Shown in pieces: positions 5,547 through 9,404 of a DNA stretch of 9,404 bases (positions are counted from its first letter, which is position 1; every line of letters begins with the position of its first letter). Source of the DNA: JBBDWZ01 sp050732575 (GTDB lineage Bacteria; Gemmatimonadota; Gemmatimonadetes; Longimicrobiales; RSA9). A program made the translations under genes and the position numbers. The stretch is from assembly GCA_050732575.1 (NCBI GenBank), contig JBOHRF010000190.1, positions 1 to 9,404 of the forward strand. The letters are read 5' to 3'. A model generated the notes under the pieces. It saw only the letters and a list, made by a program, of their open reading frames with translations, was not told the origin of the DNA and searched no databases.

Positions 5547-5745
5547 CGTCCACGGCCACACTGCGGTGACACCCGGCGCACACAACCAGTACGCGTTTGC
5601 GAACATACGCCACACCCGGCGGCGGCTGCACGTCAGAGACAGTAAGTGCGGCTGCACAGCGCGGACAGCGCGCGGGCTGACTCTTATTCACGAGCGCGGC
5701 AATTTGCTCGCGCTCGATCCGCGAATATGCGTCGGTCAATGGCAC
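5533..5745 (-). CDS. Small zinc-ribbon protein of unknown function
   Basis: A 70-aa protein if started at GTG 5745. TTG 5739, overlapping the TGA of the upstream gene, is an alternative. The frame is open as far as 5925, but a longer form would sit on top of the neighbouring gene for 190 bp. It contains CPRC (C27, C30) and CAGC (C56, C59) with 25 residues between the pairs, a standard zinc ribbon, flanked by a short N-terminal helix (SRIEREQIAALVNK) and a basic ARCPRCAAALTV...YVRKRVLVVC hairpin. No catalytic domain is visible; binding to nucleic acid or protein is possible. No good SD precedes the GTG, so translation is probably coupled to the 183-aa gene it overlaps by 10 bp. It also overlaps the TerC-family gene end to end by 14 bp. 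Confidence 0.65.
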   Translation of the reverse strand: MPLTDAYSRIEREQIAALVNKSQPARCPRCAAALTVSDVQPPPGVAYVRKRVLVVCAGCHRSVAVDVNRH

Positions 5746-6287
5746 AGCGCGATCAGGCGAGCGCAGCGTCGCGACCACTTGTGGCCGAGTCCGGGCCGAT
5801 CCAGCCGCGCGGCCAGCTCGCTCAGCCGAGAAGCCGCACTGAGCGCAACGGCACTGCGGCCCATGGGTGCGGCCAGCTCGAACGCGGTGCGATACAGGCC
5901 CCAGGCTCCGAACAGGTGGCCGCACGCCAATGCACCATCGCCGGCCGGCAGCAACGCAGCGGGCGCATTGCGCGCGTAATCACGATCCAGGCATTGCAAC
6001 ACGCGGTGCAGTCCCTGCGCTTCCTGGGGCAACTTTTCGTTCAGAGGATCGACATAAGCGGCTGCCGTTTCCAACTCCGCGGCCCAGCTGGTCGTGTCGA
6101 TAGCGCCATCCACGAAGCGCTCCACCAACTGCAACACGGCAAAGCGCGCGGCACAGACCTGCGCCTGGCGGACCGAGCCGTCCCTGGCATCTCTTAGCGC
6201 CAGCTCGCCCGGAAACCGGCTGCGCAATGGCAGCATGCGCGGCCTGGATTCGCTGTCCCTTGCGGGCACGTCTTCGCCGAAGCTCAT
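5736..6287 (-). CDS. Ala-rich helical protein of unknown function
   Basis: A 183-aa protein I do not recognise. ATG 6287 has AAAGGTG five bases upstream as SD; ATG 6236 would remove 17 residues but has only a weak SD. Apart from a charged N-terminus it looks all-helical: about 33-62 (AQVCAARFAVLQLVERFVDGA), 65-84, 86-106 (EKLPQEAQGLHRVLQCLDRDYAR), 118-138 (ACGHLFGAWGLYRTAFELAA) and 143-160. There is no signal peptide, membrane helix or known motif. The GHLFGAWGLYRTAFEL stretch recalls a TPR-like helix, but one helix is not enough to call it. It is followed by, and overlaps, the zinc-ribbon gene, so the two are probably made together. Codon use fits the neighbours. Confidence 0.6.
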   Translation of the reverse strand: MSFGEDVPARDSESRPRMLPLRSRFPGELALRDARDGSVRQAQVCAARFAVLQLVERFVDGAIDTTSWAAELETAAAYVDPLNEKLPQEAQGLHRVLQCLDRDYARNAPAALLPAGDGALACGHLFGAWGLYRTAFELAAPMGRSAVALSAASRLSELAARLDRPGLGHKWSRRCARLIALCH

Positions 6288-6639
6288 TCACACCTTTCGT
6301 GGTAGACAAGGCGAAGATGTATGGAGTACGCCGCGCGGGCCATGGCTGGTTGGGACATGTTCGGGCGGCTCACGAAATGAGGGTTGCGGACGCCGATGGG
6401 GACGGACCTGGTACCGAACCGGGTGGTCCAAGCTCGTTTCCTGGCCCCGGGGTTTGTAGATTTCAAACGGCCGCGCCGACACCCATGCGGTCGTTCGCAA
6501 TCGTACGCATCGCAGGATAGCCAATAACAAACATCGGATCCCTGGACCGTGCCGAGTACCGCGGTGAGGCACCCAGCAGTGCTGGGCCTCATGGCGTGTG
6601 GCCGGCATGGCCCCTGGAAACGATGGGACTGAAGAGAGA
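6288..6639. other. Gene-poor region with a hairpin before the MFS gene
   Basis: About 350 bp between two divergent genes. ORFs on both strands here are short, lack SDs and have no recognisable sequence. The - strand SD of the 183-aa gene (AAAGGTG) lies at the left end. A hairpin spans 6565-6591: CCCAGC and GCTGGG close a three-base loop, and TGAGG and CCTCA extend the stem past a two-base bulge. No T-run follows, so it is not an intrinsic terminator; it could shape the leader of the MFS gene. No clear promoter box is seen. Confidence 0.35.
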
Positions 6640-7851
6640 ATGAAGGGATCGCGGTTAGCCGTGTTGTACGCGGCCGTGCTGATCGACATGACGGGCTTCG
6701 GCATGGTCCTGCCGCTCCTGCCCTTTTATGCGCGAGACATGGGGGCTACCCCGCTGCAGGTCACGTTGCTGATTGCCTCTTATGCGGCGATGCAGCTGGC
6801 TGCTGCGCCGTTCTGGGGACGGGTATCGGACCGGCGCGGCCGGCGCCCACTGCTGATTGGCGGTCTGTTCGTCTCGTCGTTTTCGTATTTGCTGTTTGGT
6901 CTGGCAGATTCGCTCTGGCTACTTCTGTTCTCGCGCATCATAGCCGGCGCTGCGGGCGGTACCATCTCGCTGGCGCAGGCGTACATCGCCGATACAACCA
7001 CGCACGATGAACGGGCACGAGGCATGGGCCACCTGGGTGCGGCCTCGGGCCTGGGTGTGATGATGGGTCCGGCGATAGGCGGATTGTTCAGCAGCCTGGG
7101 CCCGGAATACCCGGGTCTGGTGGCCGCAGCACTCTGCGCAGCCAATGCCATTGCGGCCATATACCTACTGCCCGAGTCACGTCTGGAGCACATGCGTGGC
7201 GATCTGCAGCATGCGCAGGCCTCCACGATGCGCGGGTGGCTGCGCTCCATGACGCGCTATCCGCTGTCACTACTGCTTTCCATCTATTTCCTTACCATCT
7301 CGTCATTCACTGCAATGACGTCCGTCCTGGCGCTCTACCTTGCCGATGCCTTCAATGCGAACGCCCATTCCATGGCCGTCATGTTCACACTCGCCGGGGC
7401 GGCAACGGTCGTTGTGCGCGGATTGCTGCTGGGACCGCTGGTGCGTCGCTGGGGCGAGGGCGGAACGGTCCGCATCGGTGTGGTTGCGCTGGGGCTTTCT
7501 CTCCTTGCCATGCCTCTGCTTCCCTCAATCACGGCGGCCAATTTCGTCACCGTGGTGTATGCGTTGGGCGCTGGAACCCTCTTCCCGGCACTCGCCAGTC
7601 TGGTATCACGCGCCACCGATTCAGGATCGCAAGGCTCGATCCTGGGCGGGAGTCAGGTTGTGGGCGGACTTGGCCGCGTGGTGGGACCGATGTGGGCGGG
7701 ACTCCTTTTTCAAAGTGTTGCCATCACGAGTCCGTTTCACGTGGGCGCGGTGCTGGTTGCATTGGCCGGTGTGCTGGCGTTACGCATTCAAGTCAAGCCC
7801 GCCGCCGCTCCCGCGGCACCCGCGGTTGAAGAGATTGCGTCAGGCGACTAA
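6640..7851 (+). CDS. MFS drug-efflux transporter, DHA1 (TetA-like) family
   Basis: A 403-aa inner-membrane antiporter, the usual size for 12-helix DHA1 exporters. ATG 6640 is chosen because the first helix (LAVLYAAVLIDMTGFGMVLPLLPFY) begins five residues later and GAAGAGAG (6631-6638) can act as a modest SD; the GTG at 6598 would add 14 hydrophilic residues. Helix 1 has the TetA-type DMTGFGMVLPLLP signature. The loop between helices 2 and 3 is a full motif A (GRVSDRRGRRP, 60-70). LLFSRIIAGAAGG (95-107) is motif B with Arg99, and GLGVMMGPAIGG (137-148) is motif C, characteristic of proton-driven exporters. A central loop (LQHAQASTMRGWLRS) separates the halves, and the C-terminus is Ala/Pro-rich. 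The substrate is unknown; such proteins include tetracycline and multidrug pumps, and no resistance should be assumed. It appears to be transcribed alone. Confidence 0.88.
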   Translation: MKGSRLAVLYAAVLIDMTGFGMVLPLLPFYARDMGATPLQVTLLIASYAAMQLAAAPFWGRVSDRRGRRPLLIGGLFVSSFSYLLFGLADSLWLLLFSRIIAGAAGGTISLAQAYIADTTTHDERARGMGHLGAASGLGVMMGPAIGGLFSSLGPEYPGLVAAALCAANAIAAIYLLPESRLEHMRGDLQHAQASTMRGWLRSMTRYPLSLLLSIYFLTISSFTAMTSVLALYLADAFNANAHSMAVMFTLAGAATVVVRGLLLGPLVRRWGEGGTVRIGVVALGLSLLAMPLLPSITAANFVTVVYALGAGTLFPALASLVSRATDSGSQGSILGGSQVVGGLGRVVGPMWAGLLFQSVAITSPFHVGAVLVALAGVLALRIQVKPAAAPAAPAVEEIASGD

Positions 7852-7957
7852 CTACTCTTGCGTCACTATGAGAGGCGGCGCATAATCTCCAATCCGCCGG
7901 TGAGCGCACGGCGACGTGGATGCTGGGGCGGCCCGCCAAAATGGGTGAGTTGATTTC

Positions 7958-8242
7958 ATGGATTTCTTGTTTGGACCGTTCATGTTCGGGCTGTTGGTCT
8001 GGCTCGTGATCGGGTTGGCTGCGGGCCTGGCCATGCGCGTGCTATACAAGGCCAGCGCGAGCGAGAAGGTTCTCACTATCACGTTCGGTTTGTTCGGTGC
8101 GTTCATCGGCGGAATGTTGGGCACATCACCATACATCCACCACGATCCGATGCCTCTGCGCGTCGGTGGCCTATTGGGCGCGATTCTGGGCAGCCTGTTC
8201 TTCACTTTCCTGTATCACTACACGGCGCGCAAAGCGATCTGA
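7958..8242 (+). CDS. GlsB/YeaQ/YmgE-family small membrane protein
   Basis: A 94-aa protein with GGGTGAG (7943-7949) as SD eight bases before ATG 7958. Three hydrophobic helices are visible: GLLVWLVIGLAAGLAMRVLY (11-30), KVLTITFGLFGAFIGGMLG (37-55) and VGGLLGAILGSLFFTFLYHY (69-88). The repeated glycine-rich GLAAGL, FGAFIGGMLG and GGLLGAILGS match the transglycosylase-associated protein family (PF04226). Members are stress-induced inner-membrane proteins of unknown mechanism. The family usually has about 80-90 residues, so this one is full length, with a slightly longer linker (TSPYIHHDPMPLR) between helices 2 and 3. Confidence 0.85.
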   Translation: MDFLFGPFMFGLLVWLVIGLAAGLAMRVLYKASASEKVLTITFGLFGAFIGGMLGTSPYIHHDPMPLRVGGLLGAILGSLFFTFLYHYTARKAI

Positions 8243-8243
8243 T

Positions 8244-8405
8244 CTGAATGATGGTGACCTGGTTGACGATGACCAGCACCCGCAGGACCTGCGGGGGTGC
8301 TTTGCCTCCGCTTTACGGTTCACCGGTTGTTTCCTGTACCTGTACATCACGATGTTCCTCGCCATCATTGCGGCGGCCGTGATCTCCCTCCTGTTTTTCC
8401 GTTGA
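8244..8405 (+). CDS. Possible small membrane protein with a non-standard start
   Basis: This frame follows the GlsB-type gene directly and encodes up to 53 residues: an acidic start (LNDGDLVDDDQHPQDL) and a hydrophobic helix (GCFLYLYITMFLAIIAAAV) ending ISLLFFR. Third codon positions are mostly G or C, as in real genes here. The stop (8403-8405) is one base before the ATG of the oxidoreductase, which has no SD of its own, so coupling is plausible. Against it: between 8243 and 8351 the frame has no ATG, GTG or TTG, only CTG codons (8244, 8259), and it crosses a hairpin. ATG 8352 would leave only 17 residues. It may be a gene with a CTG start, one with a lost start, or a chance frame. Confidence 0.3.
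   Translation: MNDGDLVDDDQHPQDLRGCFASALRFTGCFLYLYITMFLAIIAAAVISLLFFR
8275..8301 (+). terminator. Terminator-like hairpin after the GlsB-type gene
   Basis: AGCACCC (8275-8281) pairs with GGGTGCT (8295-8301), and GCAG with CTGC inside it around a GAC loop with a two-base GG bulge. Only three Ts follow (8301-8303), so termination would be partial at best. It lies 33 bp past the GlsB-type stop, the usual place for a terminator, but also inside the possible small ORF. Confidence 0.4.
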
Positions 8406-8406
8406 T

Positions 8407-9390
8407 ATGAAGGCGGTGTTCATCACGGCACCGGGTGGACCGGAGGTCCTGGAGCTGCGCGAGGTGGACATTCCGGCGCTGGGACCGGGTCAGATCCGTG
8501 TGCAGGTGCACGCAACGGCGCTCAACCGGGCAGACTTGCTGCAACGGCGCGGACAATACCCGGCCCCGCCTGGTGCGCCGCCCAACATTCCCGGTCTGGA
8601 GTACGCTGGCATCGTGGATGAGGTTGCGGCCGACGCGCAACGCTGGCGCGTGGGCGACCGAGTGATGGGGTTGGTGGGCGGCGGTGCCTACGCGCAGTAC
8701 GTGGTGGTACACCAGGACGAGGCGTTACCGGTGCCTGCGCACTGGCTGCTGGAAGAAGCAGCCGCGGTACCGGAGGCGTTTCTCACCGCGCACGATGCCC
8801 TGTTCACGCTCATGCAGCTCAAGGAAAACCAGACCGTGCTCATTCATGCAGTGGCGAGCGGCGTGGGCACGGCTGCGCTGCAGTTGGCGAGCGTGTTGGG
8901 CGCACGCGTGATCGGGACCACGCGCACGAAAGAGAAAATCGAAGGGCTGCGCGCGCTCGGCATCGATCACGTGGTTGATGTGACACATTCCGATTGGATC
9001 GAGGAGGTGGACCGGCTGACCAAAGGCGCGGGTGTACACGGCATCCTCGACCTGGTGGGCGGCGATTACCTGCCCGGTAACATCCGTAGTCTGACGCCGC
9101 GCGGCCGGCTCATCGTGGTTGGACTCACGGCCGGTTCCACGGCCCCGCTCGACCTGCGCGCCGTGCTACGCAAACGCCTGACCATTATCGGGACGGTCAT
9201 GCGGACGCGCACGCTGGAGGAAAAGATCGCGGCCACCCAGGCCTTCGAGCGCACTGCGCTTTCCTGGCTGGAAGCGGGCATCGTGCGTCCCGTCATTGAT
9301 CGTGTGCTCACCATCAACAAGGTTGCCGAGGCGCACCGCGCGCTGGAAGCCAACGAGACGGTAGGCAAGATCGTTTTGATCTGGCCCTGA
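8407..9390 (+). CDS. Zinc-free NAD(P)H quinone oxidoreductase, PIG3 family (MDR superfamily)
   Basis: A 327-aa cytosolic oxidoreductase, full length for the family. The N-terminal GroES-like domain shows MKAVFITAPGGPEVLELREV, the NRADLLQRRGQYP motif (40-52) and PGLEYAGIV (62-70), typical of the PIG3 group (TIGR02824). The Cys/His ligands of zinc alcohol dehydrogenases are absent. The Rossmann domain carries ASGVGTAALQLA (150-161), an AxxGxxG dinucleotide site. It is followed by GTTRTKEK, where small and basic residues suggest NADPH preference, and later DLVGGDYL and GRLIVVG. The C-terminal IVRPVIDRVLTINKVAEAHRALE...GKIVL closes the fold as in relatives. Members reduce quinones and reactive carbonyls. 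ATG 8407 has no visible SD and lies one base after the stop of the possible small ORF, so it may depend on coupled translation. The window ends 14 bp later. Confidence 0.9.
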   Translation: MKAVFITAPGGPEVLELREVDIPALGPGQIRVQVHATALNRADLLQRRGQYPAPPGAPPNIPGLEYAGIVDEVAADAQRWRVGDRVMGLVGGGAYAQYVVVHQDEALPVPAHWLLEEAAAVPEAFLTAHDALFTLMQLKENQTVLIHAVASGVGTAALQLASVLGARVIGTTRTKEKIEGLRALGIDHVVDVTHSDWIEEVDRLTKGAGVHGILDLVGGDYLPGNIRSLTPRGRLIVVGLTAGSTAPLDLRAVLRKRLTIIGTVMRTRTLEEKIAATQAFERTALSWLEAGIVRPVIDRVLTINKVAEAHRALEANETVGKIVLIWP

Positions 9391-9404
9391 GCGGCGCGCT
9401 GCGC

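Noticed and set aside
5746..5925. Longer zinc-ribbon protein of 130 aa
   Set aside because: The extension overlaps the 183-aa gene for 190 bp and reads as an Arg/Ala-rich frame without structure; its CRCAQC is probably accidental.
6284..6704. - strand ORFs between the 183-aa gene and the MFS gene
   Set aside because: They have no SD and no recognisable sequence, and they overlap the start of the MFS gene.
1..9404. tRNA or rRNA genes, insertion sequences, phage or defence genes
   Set aside because: I saw no cloverleaf, rRNA signature, transposase motif, recombinase or nuclease motif in any frame.

Overview
The window is GC-rich, gene-dense DNA from a bacterial chromosome. It carries diderm-type lipoproteins (lipobox cysteines), Shine-Dalgarno (SD) sites of the AGGAG/GGTGATC type and frequent GTG or TTG starts. 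Together with small proteins of unknown family, a DUF1460 lipoprotein and the relic of an HTGGFGEPTC-type secreted cytochrome-like protein, this suggests a Gemmatimonadota-like environmental bacterium. That placement is inference; no marker gene is present.

Left part (1-2612, + strand). A tandem cupredoxin-like lipoprotein gene enters from outside the window and is broken by one frameshift and one apparent internal deletion. It is followed by a catalytically dead alpha/beta-hydrolase-like gene, a MutT-type NUDIX hydrolase and a DUF1460 amidase-like lipoprotein. The hydrolase end and the NUDIX start are bracketed by a 27-bp inverted repeat (26/27 matching). Inverting the 142-bp segment would, on paper, join both reading frames into one 335-codon ORF. 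This is the most unusual structure in the window.

Middle part (2619-4230, - strand). A two-domain thiosulfate sulfurtransferase with a CRIGER active-site loop is translationally coupled (ATGA) to a 76-aa conserved-looking small protein. Upstream lies an array of 9-bp repeats arranged head to head, so that it can fold into a long imperfect hairpin. The array abuts, and seems to have overrun, the 3' end of a decayed secreted CxxCH protein gene.

Metal-homeostasis unit (4352-5546, + strand). A TATACT -10 box leads into a yybP-ykoY (manganese) riboswitch, a 19-bp intrinsic terminator with eight Ts, and then a TerC/Alx-family membrane protein that most likely starts at TTG 4551. This is a textbook riboswitch-controlled Mn exporter unit.

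Right part (5533-9390). On the - strand are a 183-aa helical protein of unknown function and a 70-aa zinc-ribbon protein, overlapping each other and (tail to tail) the end of the TerC gene. A roughly 350-bp gene-poor stretch follows. On the + strand are then a TetA-like MFS exporter, a GlsB/YeaQ-type small membrane protein, a possible small membrane protein without a normal start codon, and a PIG3-type zinc-free quinone oxidoreductase.
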